From an uncultured Kiritimatiellota bacterium (lineage in GTDB: Bacteria; Verrucomicrobiota; Kiritimatiellia; RFP12; UBA1067), in the NCBI GenBank assembly GCA_934635385.1, contig CAKTZI010000012.1, positions 1-64,000 on the forward strand: a stretch of 64,000 bases of DNA, written 5' to 3'. Positions 48,651 to 56,187 of this stretch are shown here, one piece after another. The notes under the pieces were generated by a model. That model was not told the origin of the DNA, ran no database searches, and worked only from the letters and a program-made list of their open reading frames with translations. Position 1 is the first letter of the stretch. Each line of letters begins with the position of its first letter. The position numbers and the translations under genes were made by a program.

Positions 48651-50189
48651 ATGAAAACGAACTTGAAGAAAGAACTGACATTGTCGGTGGCCGCGCTGTG
48701 CGCGCTGCCGCTGTTTGCCAAGATCGAGCTCGCGACGCCGTTTGCGGACCGCATGGTGCTCCAGCGCGAACGGGAGGTGCCCGTCTGGGGCAAGGCCGAT
48801 CCCGGCAAGAAGGTCGTCGTCTCGTTTGCCGAGGCGAAGGTCGAGACGGTCGCCGCGACCGACGGCGCGTGGTCGGTGAAGCTGCCGAAGATGGCCGCGT
48901 CGAAGGAAGGTCGCGTCCTGCGCGTCGCCGAATGCGCGGCGGGCGGCGAGACGCATGTCGTCCAGCTGCAGGACGTGCTGGTCGGCGAGGTCTGGATGTG
49001 CTCCGGCCAGTCGAACACCGACTGCCCGATCTGGGGCGGCAATCCGCGCTACCGCGACGGCTGGGGCGCGCTGACGCTCATGAGCACCGACAAGCCGTTC
49101 GTGCGTCTCGTGAAGACGCCGCTCGTTGCGTCCGCCGAACCGCGCTACGGCTACAGGGCCGAATGGATGAAGATGACGCCGGCGCTCTTTGACGTCTGGA
49201 AGAAGAGCAGCAAGCGCCTGCCGTCCGCGATGGGCTACTACTACGCGCTGGAGCTTGCGAACGCGCTCGACATCCCGATCGGCCTCGTGGACAGCTCGTG
49301 GGGCGGCACGAACATCGACGCCTGGACGCCGCGCTCCGGCTATGCGGGCCTCACGGGGCTCGACGCCGAGCGCGACTGGCAGAACGTCTCGGAGAAGGAC
49401 TGGAAGCCGGAGATGCGCAAAGGCCCGGTCGGCAGCTGGATCCAGCAGCCGTCCGCCCTCTGGAACGGCATGGTCGCCGCCTACGCGCCGATGGCCTGCC
49501 GGGGCTTCATCTGGTACCAGGGCTGCCACAACGCGGGCGAGTATGCGCGCTACGCGAACAAGATGCACGCGCTCTACAACGGCTGGGCGAAGGAGTTCGC
49601 GAACCCCGGCCTGAAGCTCTACTTCGTGCAGCTCGCGCCGTGGGGCTACGCCGGCATCGCCAACATCCAGATGGCGCAGGCGCAGTTCGACGCGGAGGAG
49701 CCGAACGCCGGCATGGCCGTCATCAACGACGTCGGCAACCTGAAGGACATCCATCCGAACGACAAGCGCACGGTCGCCAAGCGGCTCGCGCTCCATGCGC
49801 TCCGCCGCGACTACGGCTGGACGTCCGTGCGCGACAACTCGCCGACGCTCAAGGGCTGGAAGGTCGAAGGCGACGCCTTCGTCCTCTCGTTCAACGACGC
49901 GGAGGGCTGGTACGTCTACAACCCCGACCGCTCGCTCTCCGTCGGCTTCGAGATCTGCGGCGCGGACGGCGTGTGGAAGCCCGCGAAGATCCGGAATCTC
50001 GTGGAGTCCAAGGACGGCAAGGGCAATCCCCAGTGGAACGGCCCCGTGAAGGGGAGGGATCTCGTCGTCGCGGCCGAGGGCGTGGCGGAGCCGGTCAAGC
50101 TGCGCTACCTGCATTCCGCCCCGTGGTTCGGCGCGCTCTACAACGACGTCTGCCTGCCGCTTGGCGCGTTCGCGATCGAGAAAAAGTAA
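48651..50189 (+). CDS. Sialate O-acetylesterase (SASA/SGNH)
   Basis: A 512-residue exported protein (signal peptide to ~residue 21). An N-terminal beta domain (FADRMVLQREREVPVWGKADPG, typical of SASA) is followed by the SGNH hydrolase with nucleophile S121 in MCSGQSNTD and the D366-I-H368 pair in DIHPND; FIWYQGCHN is another SASA motif. Such enzymes remove O-acetyl groups from sialic acids or from plant-polysaccharide sugars. No sialidase is nearby, so the in vivo substrate is open. The next gene starts 3 nt downstream. Confidence 0.85.
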   Translation: MKTNLKKELTLSVAALCALPLFAKIELATPFADRMVLQREREVPVWGKADPGKKVVVSFAEAKVETVAATDGAWSVKLPKMAASKEGRVLRVAECAAGGETHVVQLQDVLVGEVWMCSGQSNTDCPIWGGNPRYRDGWGALTLMSTDKPFVRLVKTPLVASAEPRYGYRAEWMKMTPALFDVWKKSSKRLPSAMGYYYALELANALDIPIGLVDSSWGGTNIDAWTPRSGYAGLTGLDAERDWQNVSEKDWKPEMRKGPVGSWIQQPSALWNGMVAAYAPMACRGFIWYQGCHNAGEYARYANKMHALYNGWAKEFANPGLKLYFVQLAPWGYAGIANIQMAQAQFDAEEPNAGMAVINDVGNLKDIHPNDKRTVAKRLALHALRRDYGWTSVRDNSPTLKGWKVEGDAFVLSFNDAEGWYVYNPDRSLSVGFEICGADGVWKPAKIRNLVESKDGKGNPQWNGPVKGRDLVVAAEGVAEPVKLRYLHSAPWFGALYNDVCLPLGAFAIEKK

Positions 50190-50192
50190 GCG

Positions 50193-51050
50193 ATGGACAT
50201 CACGTCGCCCAGCAATCCGAAGCTCAAGTACGTGGTGAAGCTGAGAAGCTGCGCCACGCGCGAGAGCTCCGGCGAGATGATCGTCGAGGGCTACCGCGAG
50301 TGCCGCCGCGCGCTCGACAACGGCTACCGTCCGCGCGCGATCTTCCACTGTCCCGACTTCTACCTCAAGAACGAGAACGAGCCGACGCTCGTTGCGGACT
50401 GCGAGAGGCTGGGCGCGGAGGTCTACACGTGCTCTAAGACGTGCTTCGAGAAGATCGCCTACAAGGAGCGTCCCGACGGGCTCCTCCTGGTCGGGCCGCA
50501 CGTGTCGATCCGGCTGAAGGACTTGAAGCTGCCCGAACATGCGCTCGTCATCGTCACGGAGGCGATCGAGAAGCCGGGCAATCTCGGCACGATCCTGCGG
50601 TCGGCGGACGCGGCGAAGGTCGCGGCGGTCATCGTCTGCGACCGCACGACCGACATCCACAACCCGAACGTCGTCAGGGCCTCGACGGGCACGATGTTCT
50701 CCGTGCCGATCGTGGAGGCGACGAGCGACGAGGCGCTGGCCTACCTGAAGGCGCGCGGGTTCAAGATCCTCGCGGCGACGCCGCACGCGGAGAGGCTGCA
50801 CTTCGAGGTCGATCTGACGGGCAACGTCGCCATCGCCCTCGGCGCGGAGCAGTACGGGCTCACGGCGAAGTGGATGGACGGCGCGGAACTGCGCGTGCGC
50901 ATCCCGATGCTGGGGCTCGCCGACTCGCTGAACGTCTCGGCGGCGGCGACGATTCTCGTCTACGAGGCCGTGCGCCAGCGCATCGCCGCCGGCCTCGACC
51001 AGGTTCCCGCCTTCGTCCCCTGGCACGGCGAAGGCCAGATCGACCATTGA
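50193..51050 (+). CDS. TrmH/SpoU-family RNA 2'-O-ribose methyltransferase
   Basis: A 285-residue protein with an N-terminal RNA-binding L30e-like domain (SSGEMIVEGYRECRRALDNG) and a C-terminal SPOUT knot: motif 1 EKPGNLGTILRSADAA, motif 2 ALGAEQYGL, motif 3 IPMLGLADSLNVSAAATILVYE. All three are textbook. Target nucleotide unknown. It is packed between unrelated genes with 3-4 nt gaps. Confidence 0.9.
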   Translation: MDITSPSNPKLKYVVKLRSCATRESSGEMIVEGYRECRRALDNGYRPRAIFHCPDFYLKNENEPTLVADCERLGAEVYTCSKTCFEKIAYKERPDGLLLVGPHVSIRLKDLKLPEHALVIVTEAIEKPGNLGTILRSADAAKVAAVIVCDRTTDIHNPNVVRASTGTMFSVPIVEATSDEALAYLKARGFKILAATPHAERLHFEVDLTGNVAIALGAEQYGLTAKWMDGAELRVRIPMLGLADSLNVSAAATILVYEAVRQRIAAGLDQVPAFVPWHGEGQIDH

Positions 51051-51054
51051 AGCC

Positions 51055-52044
51055 ATGCGATTCGTCAATCCGTTCTTTCTTGTTCTCGTCGCCCTCGTTC
51101 CGCTTGCGGGGCTGTGGTGGGCGTTCCTGCGCGCGCGGCGCGAAAAGGCCCTGACGAAGATCACGCTGTCCGTGCCGAAGTCCCCGGCGGCGGGCGTGCA
51201 GATGGCGCTTGTCCTCGCGGGCCTCGCGCTCGTGCTGTTCGCGGCGTCGCGTCCGCAGTGGGGCAAGGTGACGGAGCGCGTCGTCGAGCGTTCGCGCAAC
51301 GTCGTCATCGCGATCGACGTCTCGCGCTCGATGCTTGCGGCGGACGTGCGGCCGAACCGCCTGGAGCGCGCGAAGGCCGACGTCGCCGACCTCATCGACT
51401 CGCTGGCGGGCGACCGCTGCGCGCTCGTCGCGTTCCGGCGCACGGGCGTCCAGATCTGTCCGCTCACGACCGACCGCGCGTTCCTGCGGAGCGCGCTGGA
51501 GCAGATGACGGTCGAGTCCGCGCCGCGCGGCGAGACGGATCTCGGCAGCGCGATCCGTGCCGCGCTGGACGCGCTCGATCCGGCGGCGGATGACCATAAC
51601 GCGATCATCATGATTTCCGACGGCGGCGACCTGCGCGGCGAGGCGCTGGCGAACGCGGAACTGGCGAAGAGGCGCGGCATCCCGATCTTCACCGTCGGCC
51701 TCGGCGACCCGCGCGTCGGCGCGCCGATCCCGTCCGAGGACGGGCGCGGCTACCTAAAATACAAGGGCGAAGTCGTGAAGGTGAAGCTGGAGAAGGCGGC
51801 CCTCAAGGCGATTGCCGAGGCGTCAAAGGGCCGGTACGTGGATCTCGCGACGGCGGGCACGACCGAGACGACGCTGGGGGCGATCTATCGGCAGTTCCTG
51901 CGGCAGGTCGCCGCGAAGGAGCAGAACGAGGAGGCGGAACGCGCCGCCGAGCGCTACCAGGTCTTCCTCGTGCCGGGGCTTGCACTGCTCCTGGCGGGCG
52001 CCGCGCTGTCCAAGGGCCGGTTCGGCGGAGGAAAGAAGAAATGA
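51055..52044 (+). CDS. VWA-domain membrane protein (BatA/BatB-like)
   Basis: A 329-residue protein with an N-terminal pair of membrane helices (~5-25 and ~55-75), a VWA domain with the MIDAS motif DVSRSMLAADVRPNRL (DxSxS), T and D residues further on (GETDLGSAIRAALDAL; MISDGGD), and a C-terminal helix (~305-322) followed by a basic tail. This matches the Bacteroides aerotolerance BatA/BatB proteins. The companion MoxR ATPase and DUF58 genes are not present here. The stop overlaps the next gene by ATGA. Confidence 0.8.
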   Translation: MRFVNPFFLVLVALVPLAGLWWAFLRARREKALTKITLSVPKSPAAGVQMALVLAGLALVLFAASRPQWGKVTERVVERSRNVVIAIDVSRSMLAADVRPNRLERAKADVADLIDSLAGDRCALVAFRRTGVQICPLTTDRAFLRSALEQMTVESAPRGETDLGSAIRAALDALDPAADDHNAIIMISDGGDLRGEALANAELAKRRGIPIFTVGLGDPRVGAPIPSEDGRGYLKYKGEVVKVKLEKAALKAIAEASKGRYVDLATAGTTETTLGAIYRQFLRQVAAKEQNEEAERAAERYQVFLVPGLALLLAGAALSKGRFGGGKKK

Positions 52045-53054
52045 CAGGGGAAACCTCTCGGTTCAGGGCCGTCATTCTCGCGGGCGGATCGGGCGAGCGG
52101 TTCTGGCCGCTCTCGACGCCGGAGAAGCCCAAGCAGTTTCTGCGCGTGTTCGGCGGCGAGAGCCTGATCCGCCAGAGCGTCGCGCGCCTCGGCGGCCTCG
52201 TGCGCCCCGAAGACGTCTTCGTCATCACGTCCAGGGCGCTCGTCGCGGCGACGCGGCGCGAGCTGCCGGAGATTCCGAAGTGGAACATCCTCGGCGAGCC
52301 GATGCGCCGCGACACGGGCGCGGCGGTGGCACTGGGCGTCGGCGTCGCGGGACGCGGCGAAAATCCCGTCGTCGGCTTCTTCCCGGCCGACCAGATGGTG
52401 ACGAAGCCGAAGGCGTTCGCGCGGGCCGTCAAGGCGGCGGTGGCGCGGGCGAAGAGGCGCGCGGCGATCGTCACGCTCGGCATCCGCCCCGAGTATCCGG
52501 CGACGGGCTTCGGCTACGTCGATCCGGCGTCCGGCCGGTTCGTCGAGAAGCCGGACGAGAAGCGGGCGCGCGCCTATCTCAAGAAGGGCTACCTCTGGAA
52601 TGCGGGCATGTTCATCGCCCGCGCGGAGACGTTTCGCGCGGCGTTCGCGGCGCATGCGCCCGCGCTCGCGCCGCTTGCGTCGCCTGGTCCGGTCGGCACG
52701 GCCTCTCTTGCGAAGCTTTACGCGGGCCTTCCGCGCATTTCCTTCGACTTCGCCGTGATGGAGAATCTGCCGCGTGTCGAGGTCGTCGCGGCGGACTGCG
52801 GCTGGGATGACGTCGGCAGCTACGGTGCGTTCGACCGCTACTTTCCGCACGACACGCGCGGCAACGTGCGCGAAGGCCCCTGCACGGTCGTCGAGGCGGA
52901 CGGCAACATCTGCATCGCGCGCGCGGCGCGCATTTCGCTGCTCGGCGTGAAGAACCTCGTCGTCGTCACGACGCCCGACGCCGTTCTCGTTGCGGACAAG
53001 TCGCGTCTTGCCGAGATGAAAAAGCTGTTTGGTTCGGTACGCGAGCAGAAATAA
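52041..53054 (+). CDS. manC: Mannose-1-phosphate guanylyltransferase
   Basis: A 337-residue nucleotidyltransferase making GDP-mannose from mannose-1-P and GTP. Signature LAGGSGERFWPLSTPEKPKQFL, then the RPEYPATGFGYV and FVEKPDEKRARAYL motifs. It lacks the C-terminal phosphomannose-isomerase domain of bifunctional enzymes, as is typical for many PVC and Bacteroidetes bacteria. Start overlaps the VWA gene by 4 nt. Confidence 0.88.
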   Translation: MTGETSRFRAVILAGGSGERFWPLSTPEKPKQFLRVFGGESLIRQSVARLGGLVRPEDVFVITSRALVAATRRELPEIPKWNILGEPMRRDTGAAVALGVGVAGRGENPVVGFFPADQMVTKPKAFARAVKAAVARAKRRAAIVTLGIRPEYPATGFGYVDPASGRFVEKPDEKRARAYLKKGYLWNAGMFIARAETFRAAFAAHAPALAPLASPGPVGTASLAKLYAGLPRISFDFAVMENLPRVEVVAADCGWDDVGSYGAFDRYFPHDTRGNVREGPCTVVEADGNICIARAARISLLGVKNLVVVTTPDAVLVADKSRLAEMKKLFGSVREQK

Positions 53055-53070
53055 GGGAGGCTGACAGGAA

Positions 53071-54480
53071 ATGAAGACAGTCAAGAGTCCATTCAAGTTC
53101 AAGGGGGGCGTTCACCCCGACTACAACAAGGAGCTCGCGCGCGAAAAGGCGATCGAGAAGATGCCGTGTCCCGCCGAACTCGTCATCTCGATGAGCCAGC
53201 ACCTTGGCGCACCGGCGAAATGCGTCGTGAAGGCGGGCGACTACGTCGTCAGGGGGCAGCTCCTCGGCGAGCGCAGCGGCTTCATCTCCGTGCCGGTCTA
53301 CGCCTCCGCGAATGGCCTCGTCAAGGCCGTTGAGCCGCGTCTCGGCCCGGCGGGCGCGAAGGCCCCGGCGGTGATTCTCGACACGACCGCCCCGCAACCC
53401 TCACCTCTCACTTCATCCCCCTCACCTCTCACCTCTCACCCCTCATCCCTCATCCCTCTCGACTGGCGCTCCGCCAGTCGGGAAGACCTGCTCGCGCGCG
53501 TCAACGACGCGGGCATCTGCGGCATGGGCGGCGCGGGCTTCCCGACGGCGGTGAAGCTGAATCCGCCGCCGAACAAGCGGTGCGAATACCTGATCGTGAA
53601 CGGGGCGGAATGCGAGCCGTATCTCTGCGCCGACTTCCGCCTCATGCTGGAGCGCGCCGACCGGGTGCGCGTCGGCGTCGAGATCCTGCGCAAGATCCTC
53701 GGCGGGTGCGCCGTCCGCATCGCCGTCGAGGCGAACAAGCCGGAGGCCATCGCCGCGCTGGAGAAGGCGTTTGCGGACATCGAGGGCAACGTCGAGATCG
53801 TCGTCCTGCCCGTCCTCTATCCGCAGGGCTCCGAGAAGCACCAGATCTACGCGACGGTCGGGCGCGTCGTGCCGGAGCCGCCGGCCCTGCCGATCGACGT
53901 CGGCTGCGTCGTCGAGAACGTCGGCACGGTCGCGGCGGTGGCGGACGCGGTCGAGAAGGGGCAGATCCTCCTCTCGCGCGTGACGACCGTCTCCGGCGAC
54001 GCAGTCCGCGAGCCGAAGAACGTCGAGGCGCCGCTCGGCACGAAGTACGCCGATCTCGTCGCCTTCTGCGGCGGCGAGACGGAGCCGCCCGCGAAGGTGA
54101 TCTCCGGCGGCACGATGATGGGCTTCGCCGTGCCGAGCCTGGAGATCGCGACGACGCGGACGACGTCGGGGCTGCTGCTCCTGTCGCGCCGCCGCGTCTT
54201 CCAGTATTCCTCGCAGGCCTGCATCAACTGCGGCCGCTGCGTGCGGGCGTGCCCGATGAACCTCAACGCCGCCGAAATCGCGAAGGCCGTCGAGGCGGAC
54301 GACATCAAGTCCGCCGAGGCGGCGCACGTGATGAGCTGCATCGAGTGCGGCGCCTGCACGTTCATGTGCCCGGCGTACCGTCCGATCACCCAGTTCTGCC
54401 GCCGGGCGAAGAACTCGATTCGCGCACGTCTCGCTTCAGAGAAGGCGAAAGCCGTTGCTGCGACATCGAAGCCAACCTAA
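53071..54480 (+). CDS. rnfC: Rnf complex subunit C, with an embedded low-complexity insert
   Basis: A 469-residue electron-transport subunit. N-terminal barrel-sandwich (KGGVHPDYNKELA), a central NADH/FMN-binding Rossmann-like domain (GICGMGGAGFPTAVKLNPP) and SLBB domain, then two 4Fe-4S motifs (CINCGRCVRACP and CIECGACTFMCP). RnfC takes electrons between NADH and ferredoxin while the complex moves Na+ or H+. Residues ~109-137 (PQPSPLTSSPSPLTSHPS and on) come from a CCTCTCAC-type repeat followed by a 9-bp hairpin (53463-53483), an unusual in-frame insertion into a core gene. Confidence 0.9.
   Translation: MKTVKSPFKFKGGVHPDYNKELAREKAIEKMPCPAELVISMSQHLGAPAKCVVKAGDYVVRGQLLGERSGFISVPVYASANGLVKAVEPRLGPAGAKAPAVILDTTAPQPSPLTSSPSPLTSHPSSLIPLDWRSASREDLLARVNDAGICGMGGAGFPTAVKLNPPPNKRCEYLIVNGAECEPYLCADFRLMLERADRVRVGVEILRKILGGCAVRIAVEANKPEAIAALEKAFADIEGNVEIVVLPVLYPQGSEKHQIYATVGRVVPEPPALPIDVGCVVENVGTVAAVADAVEKGQILLSRVTTVSGDAVREPKNVEAPLGTKYADLVAFCGGETEPPAKVISGGTMMGFAVPSLEIATTRTTSGLLLLSRRRVFQYSSQACINCGRCVRACPMNLNAAEIAKAVEADDIKSAEAAHVMSCIECGACTFMCPAYRPITQFCRRAKNSIRARLASEKAKAVAATSKPT
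53396..53483. repeat. Low-complexity CCTCTCAC repeat and hairpin inside rnfC
   Basis: A pyrimidine-rich tract of CCTCACCTCTCAC-like units (53398-53457) followed by the dyad CGACTGGCG-CTC-CGCCAGTCG (about 53459-53479). The tract stays in frame and encodes a Pro/Ser/Leu linker. Confidence 0.7.
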
Positions 54481-54491
54481 TCGTTCGATTC

Positions 54492-54525
54492 GTCCAGTTC
54501 GTCTTGTCAGTCCCATTTGTCCTAT
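54492..54525. repeat. Dispersed GTCCYATTTGTC-type repeat, copy 2
   Basis: Between rnfC and rnfD; 28 of 33 positions match the copy before recA (14530-14563). Confidence 0.5.
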
Positions 54526-54541
54526 TTCTCCCTTCGACCCC

Positions 54542-55525
54542 ATGAAACCGAAAGACACCGCTGAACATTACATCCTTTCCAGTTCGCCGCATGCGCACGC
54601 GAAGAGCTCCGTCTCGCGCATCATGCTCGACGTCCTCATCGCCCTGCTGCCGACGACGGCGGCCGGCATCTGGTTCTTCGGCCTGCCGGCGGTCTGGACG
54701 ATCGCGACGTGCGTGGCGACGTGCCTTGTCACGGAGGCCCTCTGCCGCCTTGCGATGCGGCGCGAGAACACGGTCGGCGACCTCTCGGCCGTCGTGACGG
54801 GCCTTCTGCTTGCGCTGAACCTGCCGGCGGGGATTCCGCTCTGGATGGCGGCCGTCGGATCGGTCTTCGCCATCGGCGTCGCCAAGCAGGTCTTCGGCGG
54901 CCTCGGCATGAATCCGTTCAATCCGGCCCTCGCCGCGCGCGCGTTCATGTTCATCTCGTTCACGGGTCCGATGACGACGTGGCTCAAGCCCCTCGCGCAT
55001 GGCGGCGGCTGCTGCGCGGCGGCGACGTCCGCGACGCCGCCGGTCGAGGCGCTGACGACGGCGACGCCGCTCGCGTTCGTGAAGGGCGGGCATCTCGACC
55101 AGGTGCCCGGCCTCTGGGACATGCTGATCGGCAACATGCCCGGCTGCATCGGCGAAGTCTCGGCGCTCGCGCTCGCGCTCGGCGCAGTCTACCTGCTCGT
55201 CCGCAAGGTGATCACCTGGCACATCCCCGTCACGTTCCTCGCGACGGTTGCGGTCTATGCCTTTTTCGCGGGACGCGCCCCGGCGCATGTCGAGATCCTG
55301 ACGGGCGGCGTGATGATCGGCGCGTGCTTCATGGCGACGGACTACGTGACTTCGCCGACGACGAGCCTCGGCAAGGTGATCTTCGGCTGCGGGTGCGGAC
55401 TTCTCTGCATGGTGATCCGCCAGTTTGGCGCGTATCCCGAAGGCTGCTCGTTCGCGATCCTCATCATGAACGCGATCTGTCCGCTCATCAACCGCTGGAC
55501 GCAGCCGAAGCCGTTTGGGAGCTGA
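54542..55525 (+). CDS. rnfD: Rnf complex subunit D
   Basis: A 327-residue membrane protein with nine or so hydrophobic segments. Opening SSPHAHAKSSVSRIMLDVLIALLP and GGLGMNPFNPALAARAFMF are family motifs, and TTATPLAF contains the Thr to which FMN is covalently attached. ATG at 54542 is chosen since the frame extended upstream overlaps the repeat tract. Downstream, where rnfG would be expected, no further rnf gene is seen. Confidence 0.9.
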   Translation: MKPKDTAEHYILSSSPHAHAKSSVSRIMLDVLIALLPTTAAGIWFFGLPAVWTIATCVATCLVTEALCRLAMRRENTVGDLSAVVTGLLLALNLPAGIPLWMAAVGSVFAIGVAKQVFGGLGMNPFNPALAARAFMFISFTGPMTTWLKPLAHGGGCCAAATSATPPVEALTTATPLAFVKGGHLDQVPGLWDMLIGNMPGCIGEVSALALALGAVYLLVRKVITWHIPVTFLATVAVYAFFAGRAPAHVEILTGGVMIGACFMATDYVTSPTTSLGKVIFGCGCGLLCMVIRQFGAYPEGCSFAILIMNAICPLINRWTQPKPFGS

Positions 55526-55589
55526 AATGTTCAGATCGCATATGAGAAACGTCCTAACGTACATCGCGTAGCTGTCCTGGTAGTGACAT

Positions 55590-56177
55590 ATGAAGACCTC
55601 CTTGCTCGCCCTCATCGCAGCCCTTGAGCCCACGACGCCTGCCTTCGCCGACTCATTCGTCCTGCCTCCACAGGGCGAATCTGCATTCGCCGACACCGAG
55701 GTCTCGACCAACATCGCGATCCGCACAAGCCGCACGAACGCGCGCGACGTGACGATCCAGATCTGGCTGGCGGGGACGCCCACGAACGCACTGGAGGTCG
55801 CGTTCGGGCGGGATGCGAACGCAAACGGGACGCTTGAGGCGGACGAGACAGAGACCGTCTACGGCTGGCGCGGAGGCCGCTACTTCGTCGAGAGCGTCCG
55901 CGACTGGACCCGGATCGAGGCGGAAGCCGCCACCGATGGCCCGTGCGGGGACATGGACATCCAGCTGAAGAACAACGCGGAACTTGTCCCGAAGCGAGTT
56001 GCGGCCATTTGTGGAGGAAATGCGGCGTTTCCCGAACTGGCGACGAGGCCGCCGCCGCCGTGGCTCTTCCGTGAGACGTGGGACATGATGCGCGTGACCC
56101 GTCGCGGGGCGGGCGTCCCCTCTGAGTGGGTTCGATGCGAATTCGACTATAAGTTCTTCATCATGAGCATCAGGTGA
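55590..56177 (+). CDS. Exported protein encoded directly upstream of the Rhs gene
   Basis: A 195-residue protein with a signal peptide (MKTSLLALIAALEPTTPAFAD). The mature part is beta-rich and contains a calcium-type loop FGRDANANGTLEADETE. No family recognised. It ends 10 nt before the Rhs start, and similar small exported proteins often precede Rhs genes in this kind of genome, so an accessory or delivery role is possible. No clear promoter was seen in the 64-nt gap after rnfD. Confidence 0.65.
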   Translation: MKTSLLALIAALEPTTPAFADSFVLPPQGESAFADTEVSTNIAIRTSRTNARDVTIQIWLAGTPTNALEVAFGRDANANGTLEADETETVYGWRGGRYFVESVRDWTRIEAEAATDGPCGDMDIQLKNNAELVPKRVAAICGGNAAFPELATRPPPPWLFRETWDMMRVTRRGAGVPSEWVRCEFDYKFFIMSIR

Positions 56178-56187
56178 CAGCTGGACG

